Shown in pieces: positions 16,665 through 26,111 of a stretch of DNA of 64,000 bases. Under the pieces are notes generated by a model. That model saw only the letters and a list, made by a program, of their open reading frames with translations, did not search any database and was not told the DNA's origin. The translations under genes were made by a program, and so were the position numbers. Each line of letters begins with the position of its first letter. Position 1 is the first letter of the stretch. Location: NCBI GenBank assembly GCA_900472575.1, contig UCIV01000008.1, positions 1 to 64,000 of the forward strand, read 5' to 3'. The DNA comes from Hyphomicrobiales bacterium (GTDB lineage Bacteria > Pseudomonadota > Alphaproteobacteria > Rhizobiales > Rhizobiaceae).

Positions 16665-17219
16665 TCAGGCTTTCAGTCGGCTCAGAAACTGGGCAAACAC
16701 CATTGTGCCTTCAGGCCACGGGCCGTGGCCCGACTCGGAATTGATGTGGCCAGATTCGCCTGCGTCGATCAGGAGCGAACCCCAGGCGTTGGTAATGTCG
16801 CCGGCGTGATCATAGGAGCCGAAGGGGTCGTTTCGGCTGGCAATCGTAACGGCGGGAAAAGGAAGCGGATCACGCGGATAAGGGCCGAATGTCATCAGGT
16901 GTTTCGGCCTGATCTTCGGGTTCTGCACATCCGGCGGCGCCACGAAGAATGCGCCGGCCACCGGCTTTTTGAAATGCGGGATGGCATGGATCGCCGTCGG
17001 AACGCCGAGCGAATGAGCGACCAGCACAACCGGTTTCGTCGAGGCGTTGACCTCCTCGACGAGACGCTGGATCCAGTCTTCCTTTACCGGCTTCGACCAT
17101 TCGGCCTGTTCCACCCGGCGGGCCGTCGCGAGCTTCTGCTCCCAACGGGTCTGCCAATGGTCAGGACCGGAATTGGTGTAACCGGGGATGATGAGGATAT
17201 CGGCTTCTGATGCTTTCAT
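16665..17219 (-). CDS. RBBP9/YdeN-family alpha/beta hydrolase
   Basis: A 184-residue small serine hydrolase. It starts ILIIPGYTNSGPDHWQTRWE, has the nucleophile elbow VAHSLG, an acidic residue in ASRNDPFGS, and a C-terminal histidine in GHINSESGHGPWPEG, all typical of this family. Natural substrates of the family are mostly unknown. The ATG at 17219 has AGGCGG upstream; its start lies 32 bp past the purB stop on the same strand, so it is probably the last gene of the rpe-purB unit. Confidence 0.88.
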   Translation of the reverse strand: MKASEADILIIPGYTNSGPDHWQTRWEQKLATARRVEQAEWSKPVKEDWIQRLVEEVNASTKPVVLVAHSLGVPTAIHAIPHFKKPVAGAFFVAPPDVQNPKIRPKHLMTFGPYPRDPLPFPAVTIASRNDPFGSYDHAGDITNAWGSLLIDAGESGHINSESGHGPWPEGTMVFAQFLSRLKA

Positions 17220-17250
17220 GCCGCCTATCTGGGCCTTCCCGATTTCTATA

Positions 17251-18558
17251 TCAAGCTTCGCCGAAGACACGATTGAAAATCGTGTCGACATGTTTGGTGT
17301 GATAACCGAGATCGAATTTTTCGCGGATCTCCTCCTCGGAGAGCGCTGCCCGGACTTCTTCGTCAGCAAGCAGTTCTTCAAGGAAGTCTGCACCGCGCTC
17401 CCAGACCTTCATCGCATTGCGCTGAACGAGACGATAGGAGTCTTCGCGCGAAACGCCCGCCTGGGTGAGTGCCAGAAGTACACGCTGGCTCATGACCAGG
17501 CCCTTGAACTTGTTCATGTTCTTCAACATGTTCTCAGGGTAGATGACGAGCTTTTCGATGACGCCAGCCAAGCGGTTAAGGGCGAAATCGAGAGTAACGG
17601 TCGTGTCCGGGCCAATGGCGCGCTCGACGCTGGAATGGCTGATGTCGCGTTCGTGCCAGAGGGCAACGTTTTCCATTGCCGGAACGACTGACATGCGCAC
17701 GAGACGGGAAAGGCCGGTGAGGTTTTCGGTGAGCACCGGGTTGCGCTTGTGCGGCATGGCTGACGAACCCTTCTGGCCCGGCGAGAAGAACTCTTCCGCT
17801 TCCAGAACTTCAGTGCGCTGCATATGGCGGATTTCGATCGCAACGTTTTCGATCGAAGAGGCAATTACGCCGAGGATGGCGAAATACATCGCGTGGCGAT
17901 CGCGCGGAATGACCTGGGTGGAGACCGGCTCCGGCTTCAGGCCCAGGGCTGCCGCGACATGTTCCTCGACGCGCGGGTCGATGTTGGCGAAGGTGCCGAC
18001 GGCGCCGGAGATTGCGCAGGTGGCGATCTCTTCGCGGGCTTCGAGAAGGCGTGTCTTGTTGCGGTTCATTTCGGCGTAGAAGCGGGCAAAGGTCAGGCCC
18101 ATCGTCGTCGGTTCGGCATGGATGCCGTGGCTGCGGCCGATGCGGACCGTATCCTTGTGTTCGAAGGCGCGAGCCTTCAGAGCAGCCAGAACACGATCTA
18201 TGTCTGCAAGCAGAATGTCGGTGGCGCGTACGAGCTGGACGTTGAGCGTCGTGTCGAGCACGTCCGAAGATGTCATGCCCTGGTGGATGAAGCGGCTATC
18301 CGGGCCGACGAATTCCGCCAGATGAGTGAGGAAGGCGATGACGTCATGCTTGGTGACGGCTTCGATCTCATCGATGCGGGCGACATCGAATTCGGCCTTG
18401 CCGCCCTTTTCCCAGATCGTTTCTGCCGCAGATTTCGGAATGACGCCGATTGCCGCGAGCGCGTCGCAGGCGTGGGCCTCGATTTCGAACCAGATGCGAA
18501 ACTTTGTTTCCGGCGACCAGATGGCGACCATTTCCGGTCGGGAATAACGGGGGATCAT
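17251..18558 (-). CDS. purB: Adenylosuccinate lyase
   Basis: A 435-residue fumarase/aspartase-superfamily enzyme that acts twice in purine synthesis, cleaving SAICAR to AICAR and adenylosuccinate to AMP. The family signature SSAMPHKRNP is present near residue 265, with the flexible loop SPGQKG before it, and the opening MIPRYSRPEMVAIWS is typical. Located between rpe and a hydrolase gene, about 3 kb from purC, all read leftward. Confidence 0.97.
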   Translation of the reverse strand: MIPRYSRPEMVAIWSPETKFRIWFEIEAHACDALAAIGVIPKSAAETIWEKGGKAEFDVARIDEIEAVTKHDVIAFLTHLAEFVGPDSRFIHQGMTSSDVLDTTLNVQLVRATDILLADIDRVLAALKARAFEHKDTVRIGRSHGIHAEPTTMGLTFARFYAEMNRNKTRLLEAREEIATCAISGAVGTFANIDPRVEEHVAAALGLKPEPVSTQVIPRDRHAMYFAILGVIASSIENVAIEIRHMQRTEVLEAEEFFSPGQKGSSAMPHKRNPVLTENLTGLSRLVRMSVVPAMENVALWHERDISHSSVERAIGPDTTVTLDFALNRLAGVIEKLVIYPENMLKNMNKFKGLVMSQRVLLALTQAGVSREDSYRLVQRNAMKVWERGADFLEELLADEEVRAALSEEEIREKFDLGYHTKHVDTIFNRVFGEA

Positions 18559-18654
18559 GGGCAGCTCGCTTGCTTGGATAGAATTGCCGCCGCTCTATCA
18601 AGAAGAACGGCGAAGCTCAATCTTTTTGGGGCGTTGCCCCGTGTTTAAGGCTTT

Positions 18655-19323
18655 TCAGGCCTCGGCGGCCTTCAAAAGCGCCGAGATGTTGTCGCGATAC
18701 GCATTCTTGTTTGCGCCCTTGTAGACCGCCGATCCGGCGACGAAGACATTGGCGCCTGCCTTGCGGGCTGCGCCGATGGTTTCAGCCGTGATGCCTCCGT
18801 CGACTTCAATCTCGATAGGTCTGTCACCGATCATAGACTTGATGCGGGAGATCTTGTCGAGCGCGGATGGAATTAGCTTTTGACCGCCAAAGCCGGGGTT
18901 GACGCTCATGACGAGGATGAGGTCGACGTCGTCCAGAACGTCTTCAAGCACCGAGACCGGAGTAGCTGGATTGAGCGTCACGCCAACCTTCTTGCCAAGC
19001 GACCGGATCGTCTGCAGCGAACGGTGCAGATGCGGGCCGGCCTCGGCATGGACGGTAATGCCGTCGCATCCGGCCTTGGCGAAGGCTTCGAGATAGGGGT
19101 CGACCGGGGCAATCATCAGATGGCAATCGAAGAATGCGTCCGTATAGCGGCGCAGCGACTTGATGACATCGGGACCGAAAGAGATATTGGGGACGAAATG
19201 GCCGTCCATGACATCGAGGTGAACCCAGTCTGCACCGGCCTCGACGACGTCTGCGACCTCCTGGCCGAGTTTCGAAAAATCGGAAGCTAGAATGGAGGGG
19301 GCGATGCGAAGCGGCAAGGTCAT
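18655..19323 (-). CDS. rpe: Ribulose-phosphate 3-epimerase
   Basis: A 222-residue TIM-barrel enzyme interconverting ribulose 5-phosphate and xylulose 5-phosphate. Landmarks: [13 protein letters not shown] at the start, the metal/catalytic segment [33 protein letters not shown], and [11 protein letters not shown] near the end. AGGAG precedes the ATG at 19323. It sits between an upstream amino-acid-type binding protein and purB on the same strand. Confidence 0.97.
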   Translation of the reverse strand: MTLPLRIAPSILASDFSKLGQEVADVVEAGADWVHLDVMDGHFVPNISFGPDVIKSLRRYTDAFFDCHLMIAPVDPYLEAFAKAGCDGITVHAEAGPHLHRSLQTIRSLGKKVGVTLNPATPVSVLEDVLDDVDLILVMSVNPGFGGQKLIPSALDKISRIKSMIGDRPIEIEVDGGITAETIGAARKAGANVFVAGSAVYKGANKNAYRDNISALLKAAEA

Positions 19324-19379
19324 GGACGGATCTCCTGTGTCGTCTGCCGACTAGCATTCCGGGGCGATTGCCGCAATCG

Positions 19380-20474
19380 TTACTCGGTCGCGGAGGCGGG
19401 CGGCAAAAACTCGCCGCCGCGCCATTCCAGAAGACGATAGGGATTGTCCGCCAGTTCGTGGGCAGCATCGAAGCGGATCTGTCCGATTGCGGTCTGGAAG
19501 GTGCCGGTTTTGAGGGAGGACAGGAGTTTTCCCCAGTCATTGCCTGCGGATGCTGCTGTCTGGCTGGCCAGTTGGGTTGCGGCATAGGCGGGAAGCGTGT
19601 TGCCTTCAGGCTCGATCTGGCGGCTTTCGAGCGATGTTGCAGCGTTGGCGGCAGTCTGGAGTGTCCGGTAAGGTGGCAGCGTGACAGCCAGCGTGCCGTC
19701 GCGAAGCGCGACCGGCCGGTTGGCGGCCTTCATGACATCGCCGCCGAGTATCGTGAGGGGAATGTTTTCCCTTTCGGCATCGCGGGCAATGACGGCGACA
19801 TCGTTACGGTCCGCGCCGACGAGTATATGGGTTGCGCCGGCTTTTTGCAGCCGTCTGATGAGGGCTATCTGCTGCTCCTGGCCCGGCCGAAGCGTATCGG
19901 TGAACACCGGCGCGATGCCGATCGGTTCGAGTTTCTGGCGGACAGCGCTGACGAGTTCGCGCCCGTAGATGGTGCCGTCGTCGACAAGGGCAATCGGCTC
20001 GGCTTTCCAGCGATCGACGATCACCGCCGCGATCTGATCGGACTCGGCAGTTTCCGATGGAGCCATGCGGAAAAGCGGCCAGCCATTGCGCAAGGCGTCT
20101 TCCATCAGGATTCGGGAACGGACGGAAATGGTGATTGCTGCAATCTTGCTGTCGGCCAGCGCCGGCAAGGCGGAGGCCAGCGTTTCGACGCATAGAAACC
20201 CGATCGCGATAGAGGCCTTGGCGTCGGCAAGCGTCTTTGCTGCTTCCACGCCGCCGGTCTCGTTGCAGGTCTCGTCGATTTCGACAAGTCTGTCGCCTGT
20301 GACTTGTGCGGCGGCTCTGGCCCCTTCAAAAACCTGCATGCCGAGCAACGCATAAGGTCCCGTCTTTGGCGCGACGACACCGATGGTGGCGGCCGAGACC
20401 GTCGTTGCCGTGGCAACATATCCGAAAGCCGCTGCAGTCAGCAGGATCGCGATATCGAAACGCAGGGAAGGCAT
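19380..20474 (-). CDS. Periplasmic binding protein, branched-chain amino acid (LivJ) type
   Basis: A 364-residue exported protein of the type-1 periplasmic binding fold: signal peptide IAILLTAAAFGYVATATTVSA, then TIGVVAPKTGPYALLGMQVFEGA, ETLASALPAL, and VDDGTIYGRELVSAV. It would bind an amino-acid-like ligand, but no liv permease or ATPase genes are near, and its place upstream of rpe is unusual. It may serve as a sensor or an accessory binder. I chose ATG 20474 because AAGGA precedes it; the frame stays open to 20558. Confidence 0.8.
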   Translation of the reverse strand: MPSLRFDIAILLTAAAFGYVATATTVSAATIGVVAPKTGPYALLGMQVFEGARAAAQVTGDRLVEIDETCNETGGVEAAKTLADAKASIAIGFLCVETLASALPALADSKIAAITISVRSRILMEDALRNGWPLFRMAPSETAESDQIAAVIVDRWKAEPIALVDDGTIYGRELVSAVRQKLEPIGIAPVFTDTLRPGQEQQIALIRRLQKAGATHILVGADRNDVAVIARDAERENIPLTILGGDVMKAANRPVALRDGTLAVTLPPYRTLQTAANAATSLESRQIEPEGNTLPAYAATQLASQTAASAGNDWGKLLSSLKTGTFQTAIGQIRFDAAHELADNPYRLLEWRGGEFLPPASATE

Positions 20475-20672
20475 GCTTTTCCTTAAGTCCGTGTTCGCTG
20501 CAGCTTTAACCCGCAAGGGCATGAGCGTCCAAGCTTTTTCCCGTTTTTGGCAGTTCACGGGCGAAATCTAGCATGATCGTGAGTGGAATCTTGCTATTCG
20601 TGTGACAGGACATCGGCGTCGTCTGGCCGGCACGGTCTTTCGACTGTACCGAGCCAAAAGGAAGGGCGGGGC

Positions 20673-20999
20673 ATGGACAATGCAGCGATCGAGGAAATGT
20701 TCGAGGGTCTCGGACCGGTTTCCATCCGACGCATGTTCGGCGGCAAGGGGATCTATCATCAGGGTCTGATCATCGCCCTCGATCTGCGAGATGAAATACT
20801 GTTAAAGGCGGATGAGACGAGCGCTCCGGCTTTTCGGGCTGCAGGTGCGGTCCAATGGTCCTATGAAGGTAAAAAGGGGAAACCCGTTCTCATGCCCTAT
20901 TGGTCCATACCGAATGCGGCGCTGGACGATCCTGACGAGCTGCGAGACTGGGTGCGTATGGCCTTTGAAGCAGCGCTTCGAGCCAATCGCGATACGTGA
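20673..20999 (+). CDS. TfoX N-terminal domain protein
   Basis: A 108-residue protein consisting only of a TfoX-N domain: EEMFEGLGPVSIRRMFGGKGIYHQGLIIAL, then FKADE-like segment LLKADETSAPAF and YWSIPNAALDDPDELRDWVRMA. Full-length TfoX regulates competence in gammaproteobacteria; stand-alone TfoX-N proteins are widespread and of unknown function. Start chosen at 20673 (MDNAAIEE) rather than the upstream in-frame codons. Divergent from the binding-protein gene. Confidence 0.85.
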   Translation: MDNAAIEEMFEGLGPVSIRRMFGGKGIYHQGLIIALDLRDEILLKADETSAPAFRAAGAVQWSYEGKKGKPVLMPYWSIPNAALDDPDELRDWVRMAFEAALRANRDT

Positions 21000-21083
21000 T
21001 CGTATTTTCTTCGCAAGTGCGAGAATTAACGTATTGCGGCTTGCAAGACCCAGAGGATATTCTTGTCGGGTAATGGGGGATGT

Positions 21084-21176
21084 GGTTCGGGCAAGCCCGA
21101 GCCGACGACAGCATCCGATGATACTGTAAAATTTTCAATCAAGAGAGCCGTCCTGGACAACCGGGACGGCTTTTTT
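21084..21176 (+). terminator. Hairpin plus intrinsic terminator downstream of the TfoX-N gene
   Basis: A first hairpin (21084-21092 with 21095-21103, one G-T pair) is followed by a clear terminator (21147-21153 with 21164-21170, then six T residues to 21176). The T-run overlaps the stop codon of the convergent Nudix gene. The 150 bases between the TfoX-N stop and this terminator carry no ORF and could also hold a small RNA. Confidence 0.7.
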
Positions 21177-21600
21177 AGTGAGATTTGAGCAGCGCAAAGG
21201 CTTGTGAGGAGAATATCGACAGAGGCGCCGGTGGCTCATTCATGTCGATCCACATCAGATCCTCATGTTTTTCAGGTTCGGTGAGAACCGGCTCGCCGGA
21301 AAAATCGTCAGTCACGTAGATCAGCGAGAGCCAGTGCTGACCTTCCTCTTCAAGAATGCCTTCGATCACGCAGAGAAAGCTGATCTTTCCGATCTTCAGC
21401 CCGGTCTCTTCCTCGGCTTCCCGACGCGCAGCGTCTTCTGCCTGTTCCATCATGTCGACCTTGCCGCCGACGATGTTCCAGTGACCCGCTTCGGGCGCCT
21501 TCAGGCGACGACAGACCAGCACTTTCCCATCGGCGCGGCGGATCACCAGGCCTACTCCAAGGCCAGGAAAATCCTGGCCCGGTTTTGCTAAGGCGGACAT
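21175..21600 (-). CDS. Nudix hydrolase
   Basis: A 141-residue Nudix protein. The Nudix box runs from Gly46 to Leu68 (GKVDMME, then REAEEETGL) and keeps the metal-binding REXXEE residues. The substrate, perhaps a nucleotide diphosphate derivative, cannot be predicted; MutT-like or ADP-sugar hydrolases are possible. Its start overlaps the stop of the upstream RNA helicase gene as TAATG (21598-21602), so the two are coupled. Confidence 0.9.
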   Translation of the reverse strand: MSALAKPGQDFPGLGVGLVIRRADGKVLVCRRLKAPEAGHWNIVGGKVDMMEQAEDAARREAEEETGLKIGKISFLCVIEGILEEEGQHWLSLIYVTDDFSGEPVLTEPEKHEDLMWIDMNEPPAPLSIFSSQAFALLKSH

Positions 21601-23114
21601 TACTTCGCTGCGTTTGCGACGATCAGCATGAAGGCTGGGATATCGTCGCCGAAGCCGACCGGGGTCGGGCCGTCATCATGGTCGCGATAACGGCGGCGAT
21701 CACGGTTGTCGTCATTGGCAGGATTGACACGGCGCTCGCGGCCGCGGTTGTTCGCAGGCTGATTTTTCTTGTCAGAACGACGTTCCGACTTCGTATTTTC
21801 CAGAACTGCTTCCACGCTTGCCTCTTCAGTGACGATTTGCTTTTCCTGCTGCTGCGGTGCTGCTGCAACGGCTGCCGGTTGTTCGTGACGGCTGCCACGG
21901 TTGCGGTCTTTACCACCGCGATCCCGGCCGCCCTTGCGTCCGCCGCGATCGCTGTCATGGCTTTCCATGGCGGCTGGCAGTGCGGAGAGATCACCGTTCT
22001 CCCACTCGATCTTTTCGCCGATCAGCTTTTCGATCGCATCGAGATATTTCGAGTCGGATTTGGTGACGATGGTGAACGCGCGACCCGAACGGCCGGCACG
22101 GCCGGTACGGCCGATGCGGTGAACGTAGTCTTCCGAATGGATCGGAACGTCGAAATTGAAGACGTGGCTGACATCAGGGATATCCAGCCCACGGGCGGCC
22201 ACGTCGGACGCGACGAGCAGGGTGATCTGGTTGTCCTTGAAGCCTGCCAGCATCGTCGTGCGCGAGCGCTGGTCCATATCGCCATGGAGAGCGCCGACCG
22301 AGAAGCCGTGGCGCTCCAGCGAGCGGAACAGGTCGGCGACGTCCTTCTTGCGGTTGCAGAAGATGATCGCGTTCTTCAGGTCGTCCTGAGCCTTGATGAG
22401 TTCGCGCAAGACGGCGCGCTTCTCGTAATCCTTGTTGTGTGCAGCAACGAGGCGCTGCGTCACGGTCTTGGCAGTCGAAGACGGCTTGGCGACTTCGATA
22501 CGTTCCGGGTTCTGCAGGAAACGGTCTGCCAGTTTCTGAATTTCCGGCGGCATCGTGGCCGAGAAGAATAGCGTCTGGCGGGTGAACGGGATCATCTTTG
22601 CGATCCGTTCGATATCCGGGATGAAGCCCATGTCGAGCATGCGGTCGGCTTCGTCGATGACGAGGATTTCGACGCCGGTCATCAGCAGCTTGCCGCGCTC
22701 GCAATGGTCGAGCAGGCGGCCGGGCGTGCAGATCAGAACATCGGCGCCGCGCTCAAGCTTGCGATCCTGTTCCTCGAAGGAAACGCCGCCGATCAGCAGG
22801 GCGACGTTGAGTTTGTGATTCTTGCCGTATTTTTCGAAGTTTTCCGCAACCTGGGCTGCGAGTTCCCGGGTCGGCTCCAGAATGAGGGTTCGCGGCATGC
22901 GAGCCCGTGCCCGACCCTTTTCCAGAAGCGTCAGCATCGGCAGGACGAAGGAAGCTGTCTTGCCCGTTCCTGTCTGTGCGATACCGCAAATGTCCCTGCG
23001 CTGCAGCGCATGCGGGATGGCTCCGGCTTGGATAGGCGTGGGTATCGTGTAGCCGGCGTCGGTGACGGCGTTAAGAACTTTCTGGCTCAGGCCAAGATCA
23101 GCAAAAGTGGTCAA
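21600..23114 (-). CDS. DEAD-box RNA helicase, RhlE-like
   Basis: A roughly 504-residue ATP-dependent RNA helicase with all core motifs: AQTGTGKT (I), PTRELA (Ia), VIDEADRM (II), FSATMP (III), ARGLDIP (V) and HRIGRTGRAG (VI). The C-terminal 130 residues are low complexity, rich in Arg, Gly, Asp and Asn (RGGRKGGRDRGGKDRNRG), a likely RNA-binding tail. The start is uncertain: homologous sequence begins at a TTG (23114, LTTFADLGLS), while the frame stays open to 23201. Probably involved in ribosome assembly or RNA turnover. Confidence 0.9.
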   Translation of the reverse strand: MTTFADLGLSQKVLNAVTDAGYTIPTPIQAGAIPHALQRRDICGIAQTGTGKTASFVLPMLTLLEKGRARARMPRTLILEPTRELAAQVAENFEKYGKNHKLNVALLIGGVSFEEQDRKLERGADVLICTPGRLLDHCERGKLLMTGVEILVIDEADRMLDMGFIPDIERIAKMIPFTRQTLFFSATMPPEIQKLADRFLQNPERIEVAKPSSTAKTVTQRLVAAHNKDYEKRAVLRELIKAQDDLKNAIIFCNRKKDVADLFRSLERHGFSVGALHGDMDQRSRTTMLAGFKDNQITLLVASDVAARGLDIPDVSHVFNFDVPIHSEDYVHRIGRTGRAGRSGRAFTIVTKSDSKYLDAIEKLIGEKIEWENGDLSALPAAMESHDSDRGGRKGGRDRGGKDRNRGSRHEQPAAVAAAPQQQEKQIVTEEASVEAVLENTKSERRSDKKNQPANNRGRERRVNPANDDNRDRRRYRDHDDGPTPVGFGDDIPAFMLIVANAAK

Positions 23115-23296
23115 TGGAAATACTATTCCGTTCCGTTCAAGAAGAACATGATCCGTCGCTACGCTCAAATGGGGCGACAACAGGGCGCGACATATGACCA
23201 AAATGCTGGAAAGTCAAGAAAACCCGCCAGGGTGGCAGTGGTTTTGGTGAATGAAAGCAACCGCGCGGCGATACGCCGCGTGAATGGCTGACCTTG

Positions 23297-24598
23297 CTAC
23301 TCGAGATACGTTGTGAGCTTCATGCCGGCATTGAGGAAATGCATCGGATCAACTGCCTGTCCATTTCGGCGCACTTCGTAGTGAACATGGGGACCGGTCG
23401 AACGTCCGGTCGACCCGGCGCGACCGATTACATCGCCCGTCTTTATCTCGGCTCCGACATTGACCAGGATTTTCGAAAGGTGGCCGAAACGGGTCGAAAT
23501 GCCGTAACCATGGTCAATCTCGACCATGTTGCCGTAACCACCGGCAGCGCCTGCTGCGACGACTTTGCCGGCGCCGGTGCTCTTCACTTCGTCGCCGGTC
23601 TGGGCGGCAAAATCTATACCCGCATGCAATGCGAGACGACCAAGGAAGGGATCGACCCTGTTTCCAAACCGGCTGGTGACCGGTTGTCCGGGGGCCGGAC
23701 TGGAAAACGGAAGGTCGCGCGCTGTTTCGCGCACGCTTTCCAGCCGCGTCAGCGCCGCATCAAGATCGTCAAGCGACGCATCGAAACGGTTGCCGGGAAG
23801 GCGAGGCTCGACATACGGCCCACCGATGCCATTTTGTCTAACGGTTGACGGATCCAGATCAACGCCGCTTCGCAGCAGGATCGTGGTGATCGCATTTGCC
23901 GCTTCGGACGCTCCCGTCGTCAGGCTCGCGATCTTCGTCAGCTGTTGGCTTTCGAGCGTCTTGAGGGACAGAGTGACCTTGGAAAAAATCCGGTCGGCAC
24001 GATCGGCGGCGCCTTCACGCAAGCGGGTGCCGGCCACGGGGGAGAGGACTGCCAGTCTGGTTTCAGTTTCGCCGCCTTGCAGTATCTTGGCGATTGCGGC
24101 AGAGCCTCCGGACACGGAAGCCCTGCGTCCGTCACCGGTGGGAGCGAAGGCAGGGATTTCAGCCGCAGGAAGCTCTGCCCCCGGCTGAAGGCCTGTTTCT
24201 TCGGCGCGATCCAGAAGTGAGCCGAGCTTGGTGTGGCGGGAGAACAGCGCGTCCTGTTGCTCAAGCAGTTTTTCGACTTTCTTTTCCACGACTTGCTGAT
24301 CGAGCAGCTGGCGCGAGGTAATGCGGTCCAGCTGCGCACGCAGGGCTGCAATACGGTCTTCATAGTCATGCTGCATGCGGGCCTGGCGGGCGATCGTTGC
24401 TCCGATCAGGTCATCGCGGATTACCAGATAAGATGTAGCCCCGAGGTAACCTATCGTCAGAATGCTTGCAAAACATACGGTCAAGGCGATCATCCAGGGG
24501 CGGATGGTCATATGACGGATTTTCTCGCCACTTGCGAGAATGAGGACATGATTCGCTGCCCGTTTTCCAAAAACCTTGTTTTCGGCTCGGTGCGTCAC
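23297..24598 (-). CDS. M23 (LytM) family metallopeptidase with N-terminal membrane anchor
   Basis: A 433-residue envelope protein: one membrane helix (MIALTVCFASILTIGYLGATSYLVI), a coiled coil (about residues 80-140, VEKKVEKLLEQQDAL), a linker, and a C-terminal peptidase domain with Zn-binding HAGIDF and HVHYEV motifs plus GNMVEIDHGYG. It should cut peptidoglycan cross-links in the periplasm. I chose the GTG at 24598 because AGGAG lies six bases before it; the ATG at 24655 has a poorly spaced site. The layout recalls the LytM factors of rhizobial polar growth such as RgsM, but identity is not shown. Confidence 0.85.
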   Translation of the reverse strand: MTHRAENKVFGKRAANHVLILASGEKIRHMTIRPWMIALTVCFASILTIGYLGATSYLVIRDDLIGATIARQARMQHDYEDRIAALRAQLDRITSRQLLDQQVVEKKVEKLLEQQDALFSRHTKLGSLLDRAEETGLQPGAELPAAEIPAFAPTGDGRRASVSGGSAAIAKILQGGETETRLAVLSPVAGTRLREGAADRADRIFSKVTLSLKTLESQQLTKIASLTTGASEAANAITTILLRSGVDLDPSTVRQNGIGGPYVEPRLPGNRFDASLDDLDAALTRLESVRETARDLPFSSPAPGQPVTSRFGNRVDPFLGRLALHAGIDFAAQTGDEVKSTGAGKVVAAGAAGGYGNMVEIDHGYGISTRFGHLSKILVNVGAEIKTGDVIGRAGSTGRSTGPHVHYEVRRNGQAVDPMHFLNAGMKLTTYLE

Positions 24599-24725
24599 GT
24601 ATTGCTCCTGAAAAGGCTGAATCAAATCCGATGCTTGCTTGAGGGGATTACACATCCTTAAGGTTAATGAAGTCTTGTGTATCAGGAATTGGTTAGCGAT
24701 CGCGCGATGCCGTTGGGGCAAGGGG

Positions 24726-24742
24726 ATCACTTTTAAAGTGAT
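24726..24742. promoter_or_regulatory. 17-bp palindrome between the M23 peptidase gene and tyrS
   Basis: ATCACTTT-T-AAAGTGAT, a perfect palindrome with 8-bp arms and a single central base, lies in the divergent promoter region 64 bp before tyrS and 128 bp before the peptidase gene. It looks like a dimeric regulator site; no regulator can be named. Confidence 0.4.
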
Positions 24743-24805
24743 TATGCCAAAGAACGGTGCTAGACGCCGTTTCGCAACTTAAAAACACATCCACAGAGTA
24801 GAGAG

Positions 24806-26059
24806 ATGTCCAGGTTCAAGTCCGATTTCCTTCGCACGCTCGATGAGCGCGGCTTCATTCACCAGATCTCCGACGAGGCAGGTCTCGACGAACTGTTCGC
24901 CAAGGAAACCGTGACGGCCTATATCGGCTTCGACCCGACGGCGCCTTCTCTTCATGCCGGCGGACTTATCCAGATCATGATGCTGCACTGGATGCAGCAG
25001 ACCGGTCACCGGCCGATCTCGCTGATGGGCGGCGGCACCGGCATGGTCGGCGATCCGTCGTTCAAGGACGATGCCCGCCAGCTGATGACGATCGACACGA
25101 TCGAAAGCAACATTGCCTCGATCAAGCGCGTTTTCGCCAATTACCTTTCCTACGGGGAGGGCGCGAAGGATGCCATGATGATCAACAACGGCGACTGGCT
25201 GCGCGAGATCAACTACCTTGAATTCCTGCGGGATGTCGGTCGCCATTTCTCGGTCAACCGCATGCTGTCCTTCGACAGCGTCAAGACGCGCCTTGACCGG
25301 GAGCAGTCGCTGTCCTTCCTCGAATTCAACTACATGATCCTGCAGGCTTACGACTTCGTAGAGTTGAACAAGCGCTACGGCTGCCGTCTGCAGATGGGCG
25401 GCTCGGATCAGTGGGGCAATATCGTCAACGGCATCGATCTCGGTCACCGGATGGGCACGCCGCAGCTCTACGCGCTGACCTCGCCACTTCTGACGACCGC
25501 TTCAGGCGCCAAGATGGGCAAGTCGCTGAACGGCGCTGTCTGGCTGAATCCCGACATGTTGTCGGCCTATGATTTCTGGCAGTACTGGCGCAATACCGAG
25601 GATGCTGACGTTTCGCGCTTCCTCAAGCTTTACACGACGTTGCCGATGGATGAGATCGCACGGCTTTCGGCGCTGGCTGGTTCTGAGATCAACGAAGTCA
25701 AGAAGATCCTCGCGACCGAAGTGACGGCCATGCTGCACGGTCGCGAAAACGCCGAGCAGGCGGCAGAAACGGCTCGCAAGACCTTCGAGGAGGGTGCGCT
25801 TGCCGACAATCTGCCGTCGATCGATGTTGCAAAGGGCGAGCTGGAAGCCGGGGTCGGCCTGCTGGCGCTGATCGTCAAGGCTGGTCTTGCCGCATCGAAC
25901 GGTGAAGCCCGTCGTCACGTTCAGGGCGGTGCGGTGCGGATCAATGACGTGGCGGTTTCCGACGAGCGCAAGGTGATCGGTTCCGGCGAAGTGACTGCCG
26001 ATGGCGTGATCAAGCTGTCGCTCGGCAAGAAGAAGCATATCCTGGTTCGTCCGGCCTGA
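24806..26059 (+). CDS. tyrS: Tyrosyl-tRNA synthetase
   Basis: A 417-residue class I synthetase of the TyrRS family. The HIGH-type motif is HAGG (residues 50-53, after GFDPTAPSL), and the KMSKS motif reads KMGKS at 236-240. Residues from about 350 form the S4 RNA-binding domain ([22 protein letters not shown]). It charges tRNA-Tyr. Single-gene unit ending in a strong terminator, divergent from the M23 gene. Confidence 0.97.
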   Translation: MSRFKSDFLRTLDERGFIHQISDEAGLDELFAKETVTAYIGFDPTAPSLHAGGLIQIMMLHWMQQTGHRPISLMGGGTGMVGDPSFKDDARQLMTIDTIESNIASIKRVFANYLSYGEGAKDAMMINNGDWLREINYLEFLRDVGRHFSVNRMLSFDSVKTRLDREQSLSFLEFNYMILQAYDFVELNKRYGCRLQMGGSDQWGNIVNGIDLGHRMGTPQLYALTSPLLTTASGAKMGKSLNGAVWLNPDMLSAYDFWQYWRNTEDADVSRFLKLYTTLPMDEIARLSALAGSEINEVKKILATEVTAMLHGRENAEQAAETARKTFEEGALADNLPSIDVAKGELEAGVGLLALIVKAGLAASNGEARRHVQGGAVRINDVAVSDERKVIGSGEVTADGVIKLSLGKKKHILVRPA

Positions 26060-26083
26060 GATAGACCTCGAAAACAGAAGATC

Positions 26084-26109
26084 AAAGGCCGCTTTCGAGC
26101 GGCCTTTTT
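26084..26109. terminator. Terminator between tyrS and the DUF3971 gene
   Basis: A perfect 10-bp stem (26084-26093 with 26098 onward) with a stable TTCG loop and a five-T tail, between convergent genes. It serves tyrS, and its A-rich left flank lets it act on the other strand too. Confidence 0.9.
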
Positions 26110-26111
26110 CG

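Noticed and set aside
17266..17286. A 9-bp perfect inverted repeat near the purB 3' end
   Set aside because: It lies inside the purB coding sequence and lacks a T-tract, so it is probably chance, though it could affect mRNA stability.
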